DNA of 27,305 bases from Burkholderiaceae bacterium (GCA_947380285.1 CANCQD010000022.1:1-27305), one strand, 5' to 3'. Numbered from the stretch's first letter, positions 7,264-15,832 are shown. Notes: generated by a model from the sequence alone, not told the origin. Translations and numbers: made by a program.

Positions 7264-8226
7264 CTATTCGCCTTGAATCGAGAGGTAGACGTTATAGGCA
7301 TTCATACGGTTGGCAGCCTTAAATAGAGGAATTCCATCATATTCAGACCAGTCTACTGCGCTATAGGCCCCATCGAACGCATCCATATTAAGAGCTGCCG
7401 GAGCCATGCTTTCTCGTAAAAAACGTAAGTAATCACGAGTAAAACGAATGTCTTCAATCGGATTAATTGACTGGGGCCCATGACCAGGGATGATGACCTT
7501 AGAGTTGAATTTTTCAAACTCATCAAGGGCTAACAGCCAACCCTTGCTATCAGCATTGCCTACATAAGGAATTCTGCCTTGAAAAACTAAGTCCCCTACA
7601 AATAGCACGCCCTCTGAAGGAACGTATACCAAAACATCTTCGGGCGAATGCGCTGGACCCACTCTACTAATAATGAAATCAAGGCCACCAATATTGAGTT
7701 GATAATGCTTATCGAACCAAATGTCCGCTGGCACTAAGTGGGTATCTTTATTAACCCAAGGAGCAAAATCAACACGAGAGGTGATCAGTCTTTGCTTGGC
7801 AGTTTCAGAAGAAATATAACCTCTTCCTTCGCTTTGTCCGTATATTTTTGCACCAATCTTTTTAAACTCCTGTAGACCATAAACATGATCAGCGTGATAG
7901 TGAGTAACAATAACCGCAACAATCTTTTGTGCGCTTATCTTCTTTATTTCTTGAATTAGCTTTTGAGCCAGCACTGGAGATCCAAGGGCATCAACGACTA
8001 CCACCCCTTTAGGTGTAATCACAAAGCCAGCATTAGAGATAAAGTTTTGATTTTGACTAGCACCCATTTCTGCCAATCCTTGCACAAAATAGGTATTTGG
8101 AGCCACCTTGATGGGCTTTAATAGGATTCCAGCAGGATCATTTTTTGGCTCAGCTGCATGAGAAATGCTCGCAGCAAGAAAAATAGCGCCGCCAATGAGC
8201 GCTATCTTAATGAACCTGATCAACAT
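7264..8226 (-). CDS. soxH: Periplasmic metallo-beta-lactamase-fold hydrolase (SoxH-like)
   Basis: A 320-residue protein with a signal peptide (cleavage after SHAA, about residue 25) and a complete metallo-beta-lactamase site: HYHADH (His109, His111, Asp113, His114), His193 (GPAHSPED), Asp212 (FVGDLVF) and His249 (IPGHGPQS). SoxH-type hydrolases sit at the end of many sox operons but are not needed for the core Sox reaction; their substrate is not settled. The sequence also resembles the quinoprotein-relay zinc metallohydrolases. It follows the DsrE-like gene by 22 bases. The symbol rests on family resemblance plus location. Confidence 0.8.
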   Translation of the reverse strand: MLIRFIKIALIGGAIFLAASISHAAEPKNDPAGILLKPIKVAPNTYFVQGLAEMGASQNQNFISNAGFVITPKGVVVVDALGSPVLAQKLIQEIKKISAQKIVAVIVTHYHADHVYGLQEFKKIGAKIYGQSEGRGYISSETAKQRLITSRVDFAPWVNKDTHLVPADIWFDKHYQLNIGGLDFIISRVGPAHSPEDVLVYVPSEGVLFVGDLVFQGRIPYVGNADSKGWLLALDEFEKFNSKVIIPGHGPQSINPIEDIRFTRDYLRFLRESMAPAALNMDAFDGAYSAVDWSEYDGIPLFKAANRMNAYNVYLSIQGE

Positions 8227-8248
8227 CTGGCGAATAGACTAGGAAATA

Positions 8249-8683
8249 TTAAGGCTTAATGTAGGCGAAATGATCTTTGTATTGCAAATCGCCAATGCGA
8301 ACTACGCCAGATGGAGTGAAGTCGGCATCAAGAATAAATTGGTCTTTCTTAAGGTTGCGATTCTTCAAAGTAATTTCACAAACCTCAAAACGTACGCCAC
8401 GAGATTTCAATGCAGAAATTAATGGAGCGTATTCAATATTATTTTTAATATCTTTTGCATTTTCTAACAAAAGATCAACGCCTTCAGCATAAGTCACCAC
8501 AATAATCTTAGTGTCAGGCGCAACATCTAAATGATTACGGATACTCCTAAGACCCTTGATCCCCTGGACTTGAGCATCATCTATTTGGTATGTGACCTCT
8601 GAGCCCACAGCATATGACCGCTGAGCAGTCAAAGCAGCAAAAGCAAATAAGGTCGCCGCCAGTAATCGCAATATTTTATTCAT
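8249..8683 (-). CDS. Exported DsrE/DsrF-like protein
   Basis: A 144-residue protein with a signal peptide (residues 1-25, cleavage after RSYA) and a DsrE-like fold. The second-half cysteine expected of sulfur-carrying DsrE proteins is present at Cys102 (RGVRFEVCEITLKNRNL). DsrE proteins bind sulfane sulfur as a persulfide, mostly in the cytoplasm; a secreted version next to soxB suggests a periplasmic persulfide carrier or scavenger, which is inference. It lies 16 bases after soxB and 22 bases before soxH, so the three are very likely cotranscribed. No strong ribosome-binding site is visible, which suggests translational coupling. Confidence 0.83.
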   Translation of the reverse strand: MNKILRLLAATLFAFAALTAQRSYAVGSEVTYQIDDAQVQGIKGLRSIRNHLDVAPDTKIIVVTYAEGVDLLLENAKDIKNNIEYAPLISALKSRGVRFEVCEITLKNRNLKKDQFILDADFTPSGVVRIGDLQYKDHFAYIKP

Positions 8684-8699
8684 GAAGATTTACAGGATA

Positions 8700-10433
8700 T
8701 TAGGCAATAGAAACCATACCAGGATTATTACTCACACCCTTAATGATTGGCTCATTTAATTTAACGGCTTTAACCAACTTGACATCACGCAGGTGACGCT
8801 CAATCACATCCCAAATTGGTTCTGTGCCAGCATCCCTTGCCGCCTCACTAACCGGAGCCCAACCAGCCACTTTGTAAACTTTATTAGCCTCTATAGACTT
8901 GCCATTCAAACGCATATCGGTGATCCGCTTGCCAGCAGCTTCCGCTGGGTCGATGGTGTATTGCAATCCACCAACGCGAACCATATCGCCACCTTGCTGA
9001 TAATACGGGTCTGGATTGAAGAGGTTATCGGCTACGTCCTCAAGAATAGTCTTAATTGTTTCACCAGTCATATTGGTCACAGTGGTGTAGGGATAAGTAA
9101 TCGCCGTTTGATCAAGCAAATTCTCGCGAGTAATAGCTTGACCCGGCAATAGGCTGGTACCCCAACGGAAGCCAGGTGAGAAAGCAATTTCCGTATTTTT
9201 CTGAGACATCAAGCCATCTAGAATAAGTTGATCAAAGCTGCCATTGAAGTTACCACGTCGATACAAGAGACCCTCAGTAGTAGCCAATTTCTCATTCAGC
9301 TTGGCTTCATATGGAGCCCTGATCTTTGCAATCAACCTGCTCATCGCCGGATCAGCTGGGATCATATTTGAAAAGATTGGGAATAATTTATAGCGGAAAT
9401 CAATTGCTTTACCCCCTTTGACATCAAAATCTAATGCGGCCAAAAACTTTGTATTAGAGCCAGCATTAGTAACTAAAGTGACACCTCCAGAATTTTTAAC
9501 CTTTACGGGAATAGGCACACCATCATGCGTATGCCCACCCATAATGGCATCTAAACCACTTACTCGTGAAGCCATCTTTAAGTCAACGTCCATGCCATTG
9601 TGAGATAGCAATACAACGACTTTTGCCCCCTTTGCCCTCACTTCATCAATGGTCTTTTGGAGATTCTCTTCCTGAATGCCAAAAGTCCAGTCGGGAGTGA
9701 AATATCGCGGATTCGCAATCGGTGTGTATGGGAACGCTTGACCAATAATGGCAATCTGTATTCCGTTTTGCACTCTCATAACATAGGGATTAAATACGTT
9801 ATCACCAAAATCTGCGGTCTTAATATTTTGGGCTACGAAAGAAACCTTGCCCTTAAAATCGCCATTGACAATTTCCATAACGCGCTTCTCGCCAAGAGTC
9901 ATTTCCCAGTGAGGAGTCATCACATCAACCCCCAAAGCAAGTGCTGCATCTACCATATCTTGACCATTGGTCCAAAGAGCTGTACCGGATCCCTGCCAAG
10001 TATCGCCACCATCTAGAAGTAATGCGCCAGGACGATTTGCTTTTAATTGCTTAATTAAAGTCGCCATATGAGCAAATCCGCCCATCTTGCCGTAGTTCTG
10101 AGCGGCAGCCACGTAATCTAAATAAGTGAACGCATGCGCATCATGAGTACCAGGCTTAATGCCATTGGCCCTCAAGAAATATTCGCCAACTAAGTGAGGC
10201 GTTTTACCTTCTTGCGCACCAATGCCTAGATTGACATTTGGCTCCCGGAAGTAAATTGGTAGCAACTGCGCATGGCAGTCTGTAAAATGCAAGAAATGGA
10301 CATTACCAAACTTTGGTAAGTCATAAAATTTTTGTGCAGAGCCTTGAGCATTTACAAAACCAGAATGCAAACTCATACCGCCAGCGGAGGCAACAGCTAG
10401 CGCTTGCAAGAACTCACGACGACTTAGTGACAT
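8700..10433 (-). CDS. soxB: Thiosulfohydrolase SoxB (di-manganese)
   Basis: A 577-residue 5'-nucleotidase-family enzyme that releases sulfate from SoxY-bound thiosulfonate in the periplasm. It has a Tat signal (SRREFLQALAVASAGG, residues 4-19). Metal-binding motifs are in order: HFTDCHAQLLP (Asp52, His54), LLLDGGDTWQGSG (Asp144), SHNGMDVD and GGHTHDG, followed by the C-terminal nucleotidase domain. The length is typical for SoxB (about 560-580). AGGGA lies six bases before the ATG. The gap to soxX (48 bases) contains a terminator-like hairpin, so soxB may be expressed at a lower level than soxAX, or from readthrough. Confidence 0.97.
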   Translation of the reverse strand: MSLSRREFLQALAVASAGGMSLHSGFVNAQGSAQKFYDLPKFGNVHFLHFTDCHAQLLPIYFREPNVNLGIGAQEGKTPHLVGEYFLRANGIKPGTHDAHAFTYLDYVAAAQNYGKMGGFAHMATLIKQLKANRPGALLLDGGDTWQGSGTALWTNGQDMVDAALALGVDVMTPHWEMTLGEKRVMEIVNGDFKGKVSFVAQNIKTADFGDNVFNPYVMRVQNGIQIAIIGQAFPYTPIANPRYFTPDWTFGIQEENLQKTIDEVRAKGAKVVVLLSHNGMDVDLKMASRVSGLDAIMGGHTHDGVPIPVKVKNSGGVTLVTNAGSNTKFLAALDFDVKGGKAIDFRYKLFPIFSNMIPADPAMSRLIAKIRAPYEAKLNEKLATTEGLLYRRGNFNGSFDQLILDGLMSQKNTEIAFSPGFRWGTSLLPGQAITRENLLDQTAITYPYTTVTNMTGETIKTILEDVADNLFNPDPYYQQGGDMVRVGGLQYTIDPAEAAGKRITDMRLNGKSIEANKVYKVAGWAPVSEAARDAGTEPIWDVIERHLRDVKLVKAVKLNEPIIKGVSNNPGMVSIA

Positions 10434-10450
10434 AGTAAATCCCTATTAGT

Positions 10451-10475
10451 AAAAACAGGCCTTACGGCCCGTTTT
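10451..10475 (-). terminator. Terminator-like hairpin between soxX and soxB (possible attenuator)
   Basis: On the minus strand a 10-bp stem (AAAACGGGCC / GGCCTGTTTT, one G-U pair) with the tetraloop GTAA runs into TTTTT. It lies a few bases after the soxX stop and 18 bases before the soxB start. It sits inside what is otherwise a continuous sox gene series, so partial termination is the likely role. Confidence 0.7.
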
Positions 10476-10481
10476 ATTTTG

Positions 10482-11087
10482 TTATTTATTTACGGGTGAC
10501 TCAGGATCGAGGAGCAAAGCCATAACATCTTGCATTTGCTTTTCAGTTAACAATTTAAAGTGGCCAAAACGTGGCATGTTGCTACATACGTTATAAGCTT
10601 TTGCGTTGTTAATACGATTCCAGGTGTAATCAATCACCTCTTTTGAGTAGCCTCTCATCTTGCCGTAATTCCAAAGCGACGGACCAATGTTTCCGTAGGA
10701 TAGCTCTTTGATATCAATCTGGTGACAGTTATAGCAAGACCCGCCATTAATTGAATCAGCGCTATCTGACCATGTTGCCCCCCTACCACTTTGAGCAATT
10801 TTTTCGCCATCCACCCAGTTACCGATATACTTTCCATCTGATGGCTGTTTGATACTAGCCATATTTGCATTTTGAATTTTTTCGCGCATCTTGGGATCTC
10901 CACCGCCAGACAAATTTACTGGGTTAGAGCAAAACTTCTGCGCAGCATCTTGATTCAATCGATCAAGCCCCGCAATACCATTCGCCTTAAAACTAGAGGA
11001 CAGCATTTGGTCAAAGGCCGAGGCACCATGTGCAACCCCAATAGAAATCTCAAGGGCGAGCATTAAAAAGAGTAATTTAGTTTTCAT
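10482..11087 (-). CDS. soxX: Sulfur-oxidation cytochrome c SoxX
   Basis: A 201-residue monohaem subunit of SoxAX, the enzyme that oxidatively joins thiosulfate to the SoxY cysteine. It has a signal peptide (residues 1-21, cleavage after AHGA or near it), the haem site CYNCH (Cys118, Cys121, His122) and the distal ligand Met171 in SNMPRFGH. The extra N-terminal part before the haem domain, with Cys53 and the GGGDPKMREKIQ segment, is of the longer SoxX type. It follows soxA by 17 bases. Upstream ribosome-binding sequence is weak (TTGAGAT). Confidence 0.95.
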   Translation of the reverse strand: MKTKLLFLMLALEISIGVAHGASAFDQMLSSSFKANGIAGLDRLNQDAAQKFCSNPVNLSGGGDPKMREKIQNANMASIKQPSDGKYIGNWVDGEKIAQSGRGATWSDSADSINGGSCYNCHQIDIKELSYGNIGPSLWNYGKMRGYSKEVIDYTWNRINNAKAYNVCSNMPRFGHFKLLTEKQMQDVMALLLDPESPVNK

Positions 11088-11104
11088 ATCATGATCTCAA
11101 GCGT

Positions 11105-11935
11105 TTAACGCTTTAGCCCCGGTGCGTTCATGGTTCCACCTTTAGCATTTATAGCCATATAAAGCGAAACAGCAATTGTGTCTTCAGAGATGAAAATTGG
11201 CTCAGGGAAGCGCTGTTGACGGTAGCAATCATTTAAACGACGTTGCATTGTCCAAAAATCACCAGTGGAAACGCGATATGCAGGCCAGTAACCCCAACCA
11301 GCTTCAGCGCCTTTTTGGGTTGTGATATTTGGCAATTCCTGCAAACGTATGCGCTTGCCATCAGACCCATGACAAGAAGCGCAAGAAAAGTCCATTGGAC
11401 CACCCTGGTAGTAGAAAGACTTCTTACCCATCTCATAAAGTTCTTTTTCCTTGGGATGCTTTGCAGCAGTCTCTATCTTCATCCCCTTAGACTCAGAAAC
11501 CACGTAAGCTACAACAGCCTCAAGATCTTTACGTACGCCATTTCCAAAGCGTTCTTTAATAATTTCTTGACGACTATATCCCTGGAGTGTTTCCATGCAA
11601 GTGACCAAACGAGACTCAAGATCTTGCACTTTGTTTGTATCCTTGAAGTACTTTGGTAACTGCGTATAGGCACCTTTTACAACGCCAGGGCCCATACCCA
11701 AATCACACTTCTCCAATGAAGTATTTTTCGGACCCATGGATTTTTTCCAAAGATCTTCACCTGCAGCCTCATATAAATCAGCAGGGTTGCCATCAGCAAT
11801 CATTGCTCGATATTTTTCTATCCCATCAGTTGGAGCCGCTGATGAACCGGAGGTCTGTGATGAAGCAAGATTAGAAAATCCTTGCAACATGACAAAAACT
11901 CCAATAATTGTGCCGTATAAAATACGCGTCTTCAT
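11105..11935 (-). CDS. soxA: L-cysteine S-thiosulfotransferase subunit SoxA (monohaem)
   Basis: A 276-residue SoxA, the catalytic cytochrome of SoxAX. It has a signal peptide (about residues 1-26). Only the C-terminal haem site is present (CASCH, Cys185, Cys188, His189), with the active-site cysteine ligand Cys237 (NDCYRQQRFPEP), which carries a persulfide in characterised SoxA. In the N-terminal domain the place of a second haem is taken by Cys77 (CDLGMGPGVV) and Cys113 (LVTCMETLQG), which likely form a disulfide, so this is the monohaem type. AAAGG precedes the ATG by five bases. The gene lies 35 bases after soxZ. Confidence 0.96.
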   Translation of the reverse strand: MKTRILYGTIIGVFVMLQGFSNLASSQTSGSSAAPTDGIEKYRAMIADGNPADLYEAAGEDLWKKSMGPKNTSLEKCDLGMGPGVVKGAYTQLPKYFKDTNKVQDLESRLVTCMETLQGYSRQEIIKERFGNGVRKDLEAVVAYVVSESKGMKIETAAKHPKEKELYEMGKKSFYYQGGPMDFSCASCHGSDGKRIRLQELPNITTQKGAEAGWGYWPAYRVSTGDFWTMQRRLNDCYRQQRFPEPIFISEDTIAVSLYMAINAKGGTMNAPGLKR

Positions 11936-11970
11936 GGCAACCTTTTTAATTATATTTAGCCAACTCAGAA

Positions 11971-12279
11971 TTAAGAAGCAGTTGCTTCGTCAGTTCTTGT
12001 TTCGCCTTTGCTATCAGTCCAGCTAACGACAATCTTGTCGCCTTTGGCGCCTTTGTACTTGAAATTCAAGAAAGGGTCTTTAGAAACCGCTGTCCCGAAT
12101 TCCGCATTCAATACATCTTTGCCTTGAGCCTTTACATTGAGGTTCTTAATAAACCAGGCGGGAACAGTCTTGCCGGCAGCATCTTTTCGTAAACCAGACT
12201 CCATATCATGTTTCATCAAAATTTTGACATCAACTACACCACCGCTCTCAGCAGCTCTTACGCGCATTGGATCAGGCAT
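11971..12279 (-). CDS. soxZ: Thiosulfate carrier subunit SoxZ
   Basis: A 102-residue beta-sandwich partner of SoxY. It is the usual length, has no signal peptide (it is exported bound to SoxY via the Tat signal of SoxY) and ends FNFKYKGAKGDKIVVSWTDSKGE, typical of SoxZ. AAAGGA lies seven bases before the ATG. It follows soxY by 52 bases and leads into soxA. Confidence 0.96.
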   Translation of the reverse strand: MPDPMRVRAAESGGVVDVKILMKHDMESGLRKDAAGKTVPAWFIKNLNVKAQGKDVLNAEFGTAVSKDPFLNFKYKGAKGDKIVVSWTDSKGETRTDEATAS

Positions 12280-12331
12280 TTTTTATTCCTTTATCTAAAT
12301 ATATATCAATGTAATTCTCAAATTTAATCAA

Positions 12332-12784
12332 TTAACCGCCGCAACCACCTAAGGTCACTTTAATTTCCTTAACTGCCATCACCCATTTATTACCAATTTT
12401 TGCTAGAGCATAAACATTGGAGGTCTGACCCATTTTGATGCGTGTTGTTACATTAGGCACTGTGCCAGCAGGAATGAAAAATTGAGCCGCGAGTGTTCCG
12501 GGATTCTTTTCAACCAGAATTGCGAGTTGGTCAGCATTGCCGGTAGATGAGACGTTAACGGGCACAACTGCACCATTTTCTGCAATATCAGGCGCAGTCA
12601 TTACTACCTCTGCAGATTTCTCTGGAGTACCAGCATTAAGGGCCTTGAATACTTCGTCAAGATTTTTGCCGTCAAAAGCGGCTTTGTTCCACTCGGCAGC
12701 TTGAGCTTCAGTAATCAAGCCCACTGAGGCCATCAAGCCAAAAACTGCTGAGTATTTCAGCAAAACACGGCGTTGCTCATTCAT
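12332..12784 (-). CDS. soxY: Sulfur carrier protein SoxY
   Basis: A 150-residue carrier on which all Sox intermediates are bound. The C-terminal swinging arm VTLGGCGG ends the protein, with the carrier Cys148 two residues from the end, exactly as in the family. The N-terminus is a Tat-like signal (EQRRVLLKYSAVFGLMASVG, residues 3-22), and cleavage is likely after EAQA. AAAAGGAG precedes the ATG. The 120-base gap to soxD upstream is the largest inside the sox core and contains a perfect 14-bp palindrome, so a separate soxYZ promoter is possible. Confidence 0.97.
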   Translation of the reverse strand: MNEQRRVLLKYSAVFGLMASVGLITEAQAAEWNKAAFDGKNLDEVFKALNAGTPEKSAEVVMTAPDIAENGAVVPVNVSSTGNADQLAILVEKNPGTLAAQFFIPAGTVPNVTTRIKMGQTSNVYALAKIGNKWVMAVKEIKVTLGGCGG

Positions 12785-12868
12785 AAAAACTCCTTTTCAA
12801 TCTTTTAACGGTAATTCAAATCTTCAACAAACAACATCAATTCAGCCAATGCTGTATGTCCAATTAAT

Positions 12869-12882
12869 AAGTAATATTACTT
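12869..12882. promoter_or_regulatory. Perfect 14-bp palindrome between soxD and soxY
   Basis: AAGTAATATTACTT, fully self-complementary, 85-98 bases before the soxY start, in the only gap over 100 bases within soxC-soxB. It could be an operator for the ArsR-type SoxR encoded nearby; no other exact copy was found. Confidence 0.35.
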
Positions 12883-12904
12883 CCAAAGCTTTTACTAAAT
12901 TATC

Positions 12905-13963
12905 TTACTGCCCTGTTAAAACGTAATGCACTAACTTATGAAGGGTTTCATCCGAAATGTCAGACTGCGGTGGCATTGGGATAGCACCCCAAACACCAGA
13001 TCCTCCATTTTTTACCTTCTTGACCAACATATCCTCTGCACCAGACTGATCCTTATACTTGGCTGCCACATCATTCGTAGAGGGCCCAACAAGCTTAGTT
13101 GCTTGAGCATGGCAAGCTGAGCAATTATTGTCTTTAAACAGGTCAGCAGGCGTTTTTGCCACTTTAGTAATAGATGAGTGCGCCACACCATCTGCACCAG
13201 GCAAAGCTTTCAATGGAGGTTTGGCGGTATCAACACCGACAAATGGACCAAATGTCCGGTTTTGCTCAGCCAGGTTACCTTGAGCATTACGGACTTCAGG
13301 AGGCAAACTGGAGCCAATTTGCACAAATTTAACGCAATTGGTCATACAAGAACTACCAGTAACGTCAGACTTGCCCTTAACGTGCCATAAACCAGGCGCC
13401 ATGACCATGCCATTACGGTTGGGCATACGCTTTTGCACTTCGGCAATATTTTTATCCGAGAGAACAAAATCGTCTGGAACAACTTCTGACAGGTTCAAAA
13501 TATAGGCAACCACTGCGAATGTTTCATCAACCGATAAAGAACGCGGTGCGTTCCATGGCATTGCCCTATAAATGAAGTCCCATAAAGTCGACACAGTGGA
13601 AAGGCGCATCATTGTCGTTCTGTGAGGCTGCTTGTTATCAGCCAGGGCAGCCACTCTGCCGGTCTTGATATCTTCTTTAGTAGTGCCGCCAACTAGTGGC
13701 GTAAAGATATCATTTGATTCCCCAAAAGAACCATGACATGCGGCGCACTTACCGTCCCACACTACTTGACCATCAGCAACTGAACCGGATCCTTGCGGCA
13801 ATCCTTTGAAATCAGGACGAACGTCAATATCCCAAGCCTTGACTTCAGCCGGAGTGGCCTCTCTACCAATACCGGGATATTTACTGGTTTGGGCGAACGC
13901 ACTCTGCCAGATGAATAAGCAAAGTAGCGCTACCGCAATGCTAGGTTTAACCAACTTGGACAT
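12905..13963 (-). CDS. soxD: Sulfur dehydrogenase cytochrome subunit SoxD (dihaem)
   Basis: A 352-residue dihaem cytochrome c that takes the electrons SoxC removes from SoxY-bound sulfane sulfur. It has a signal peptide (residues 1-24, cleavage after SAFA), a first haem site CAACH (Cys73, Cys76, His77), a second CSACH (Cys281, Cys284, His285) and Met330 (AIPMPPQSD) as likely distal ligand. Cys206/Cys210 lie between the domains. The frame is open to 14362, but the extra part lies inside soxC and is not SoxD-like. The ATG at 13963 has GGGGAGG six bases before it and overlaps the end of soxC by 17 bases, indicating translational coupling. Confidence 0.94.
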   Translation of the reverse strand: MSKLVKPSIAVALLCLFIWQSAFAQTSKYPGIGREATPAEVKAWDIDVRPDFKGLPQGSGSVADGQVVWDGKCAACHGSFGESNDIFTPLVGGTTKEDIKTGRVAALADNKQPHRTTMMRLSTVSTLWDFIYRAMPWNAPRSLSVDETFAVVAYILNLSEVVPDDFVLSDKNIAEVQKRMPNRNGMVMAPGLWHVKGKSDVTGSSCMTNCVKFVQIGSSLPPEVRNAQGNLAEQNRTFGPFVGVDTAKPPLKALPGADGVAHSSITKVAKTPADLFKDNNCSACHAQATKLVGPSTNDVAAKYKDQSGAEDMLVKKVKNGGSGVWGAIPMPPQSDISDETLHKLVHYVLTGQ

Positions 13964-15344
13964 TGCCAACCTCCCCGTTGCTCTCGATTTTCCACGATTG
14001 AATCGAATTATTGTGATAGATACCTCTCGAACCACGCACATCTCGCAGTGCTTTAATTGCTGGCTGAACATAACCAGTTTCGTCGGTAGCGCGCGACTGA
14101 ATGATGGCAGGTGCACCATCCCAGTTCCAACCAATATTGAAGCGGGTAATTGCTTTAGAAAGTACGGGGGTTTCCAATCTAGCAGTACGCCAGTTATTGC
14201 CACCATCGAATGAAACATCCACTTTGCGAATCTTTCCGCGTCCGGACCAGGCCATTCCGGAAACGTTATAGAAGCCTTTATCAAGCAATTGCTGACCGCC
14301 TGATGGAGTGGTGATAACAGATTTACATTCCTGAATAGAGGTGTATTGACGTTGAGTGCCATTCGGCATTAGATCAGCATATTGAGCAGATTCGTCTTTG
14401 GTGCCATACGGCATATCACCCAACTCTAGACGACGTAACCACTTCACCCAGCTAACACCTTGGACGCCTGGAACAACTAAGCGCAATGGGAAGCCATTTT
14501 CGGGGCGCAGCATCTCACCATTCATTGCCCATGCAACCATAATCTCATCGATTTGCTCCATGTTAATAGTGCGATTCTCACCTGAGCCATCGCTACCCTC
14601 AGCCATGAGGTATCTACCTTTTTTCAGATCGGCACCGCACTCTTCCAAAAGAACAGAAAGTGGCACACCAGTAAACTCACAGCAAGAAAGCATTCCGTGG
14701 GTATATTGAACGGTTGGCACTGCAGAATTACCCCACTCAACCGCAGTATTTGCACCGCACTCAATAAAATGAATGCGTGATACTGAAGGCAGACGCATCA
14801 AGTCAGACATCGTAAACACACGATTATGTTTAACCAAACCATTAATCATTAAGCGGTGCATATTGGGATCAATGTTGTACCAACCTTGGTGGTGACGCTC
14901 GTAATGCAAACCATTCGGAGTAATAATGCCGAATAAGCTTTGCAAAGGAGTAAATGCAACGGAGGCGGCAGACACTCGCGTCAATCCTGGCAATTCACGA
15001 CGAACAATATTGGCTTCAAAAATAGAAGGCAAGCCATAAGGCATAGTGGCCACATTCTTGCCAAGAGTGGTTTGCCAAGGCTGCTTTTCTAAAATTGCTG
15101 GATCGCCCTCAACCGGCATAGAACCTGCAAATGCTTGTCCAGTAGAAACACCAGCAGCCGCAGCCGCCATAAAGCTCTTGCGCAAAAAGCCACGTCGATT
15201 CTCATCTAAGCCATTTTTATTAATGTCAGAAATTAATTCTTTTGATAGAAAATTTTCTGGCGCCTTAATTATGCGTGCACGATCGAGAGGTTTCTCGACT
15301 GCAGAAATATCTTTTGCACCCAATTCAATTTGATCTTTAGACAT
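13947..15344 (-). CDS. soxC: Sulfur dehydrogenase molybdenum subunit SoxC
   Basis: A 465-residue sulfite-oxidase-family protein that, with SoxD, oxidises the sulfane sulfur on SoxY by six electrons. The Tat signal NRRGFLRKSFMAAAAAG begins at residue 49, unusually far in; no start codon lies between the first ATG and the twin arginines that would shorten it well, and AGAGG is five bases before this ATG. The molybdenum-ligand cysteine is Cys221 in LSCCEFTGVPL, followed by the dimerisation domain with GVQGVSWVKWLRRLELGD. Its presence means thiosulfate is taken fully to sulfate without stored sulfur globules. soxR lies 37 bases upstream. Confidence 0.96.
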   Translation of the reverse strand: MSKDQIELGAKDISAVEKPLDRARIIKAPENFLSKELISDINKNGLDENRRGFLRKSFMAAAAAGVSTGQAFAGSMPVEGDPAILEKQPWQTTLGKNVATMPYGLPSIFEANIVRRELPGLTRVSAASVAFTPLQSLFGIITPNGLHYERHHQGWYNIDPNMHRLMINGLVKHNRVFTMSDLMRLPSVSRIHFIECGANTAVEWGNSAVPTVQYTHGMLSCCEFTGVPLSVLLEECGADLKKGRYLMAEGSDGSGENRTINMEQIDEIMVAWAMNGEMLRPENGFPLRLVVPGVQGVSWVKWLRRLELGDMPYGTKDESAQYADLMPNGTQRQYTSIQECKSVITTPSGGQQLLDKGFYNVSGMAWSGRGKIRKVDVSFDGGNNWRTARLETPVLSKAITRFNIGWNWDGAPAIIQSRATDETGYVQPAIKALRDVRGSRGIYHNNSIQSWKIESNGEVGNVQVG

Positions 15345-15381
15345 TTAACCTCTAATTAAATTTGATAAATACCGAAAAAAA

Positions 15382-15756
15382 TTAATGTAACTCTTGAGCT
15401 ATTTTTGCGCAGATCAACTGGCACATTTCTACCGTTGCTTCATCAGCAATAGCGTAATAAACGGTCACTCCCTCTTTACGTCTAGATACAATTCCAGCCT
15501 TATGCAGCGCAGTAAGTTGACGAGAAATATTTGCCTGACTCGAGCCGCACAATGCAAGCACTTCTGAGACAGACTTTTCTCCACCACAAATGGCATACAT
15601 AATTCTCAAACGTGAGGATTCAGAGAGGACGCTAAAGTAACCGGCCATGACGGAAAATACTTGTTCCATTAACGCGGGGCTCAAACTCTTTGTCACATCA
15701 ACCGCTCTTTTTCTCAACGCTTTTCTCATTTCGTAAATATATGCATGTGAACGCAT
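15382..15756 (-). CDS. soxR: ArsR-family repressor, SoxR-type
   Basis: A 124-residue winged-helix regulator directly before soxC. The recognition helix region is SSQANISRQLTALHKAGIV (residues 72-90), and the wing is SRRKEGVTVYYAI. Cysteines are at 57, 70, 112 and 116; unlike the BigR/SqrR-type protein at 22119 they do not sit at the paired sensor positions, as expected for the distinct SoxR branch of ArsR proteins that represses sox genes until thiosulfate or sulfane sulfur is present. The start is uncertain: the first ATG (15756) and a second at residue 10 (15729) both lack a good ribosome-binding site. Confidence 0.85.
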   Translation of the reverse strand: MRSHAYIYEMRKALRKRAVDVTKSLSPALMEQVFSVMAGYFSVLSESSRLRIMYAICGGEKSVSEVLALCGSSQANISRQLTALHKAGIVSRRKEGVTVYYAIADEATVEMCQLICAKIAQELH

Positions 15757-15832
15757 ATTTGAATCATTTTTACCGATCTATTGAATAGCGATAAACCCTA
15801 AAGAACATATACAAAAAAGGTGGGTGCACTAT

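Noticed and set aside
9657..10016. 119-codon rightward open frame opposite soxB
   Set aside because: Antisense shadow of a highly conserved enzyme with no start signal.
13806..14213. 135-codon rightward open frame inside soxC/soxD
   Set aside because: No ribosome-binding site, no recognisable protein pattern, and it lies opposite two certain genes.
13964..14362. 133-residue N-terminal extension of the soxD reading frame
   Set aside because: It lies wholly inside soxC in another frame, does not resemble SoxD, and the ATG at 13963 has an excellent ribosome-binding site followed by a signal peptide.
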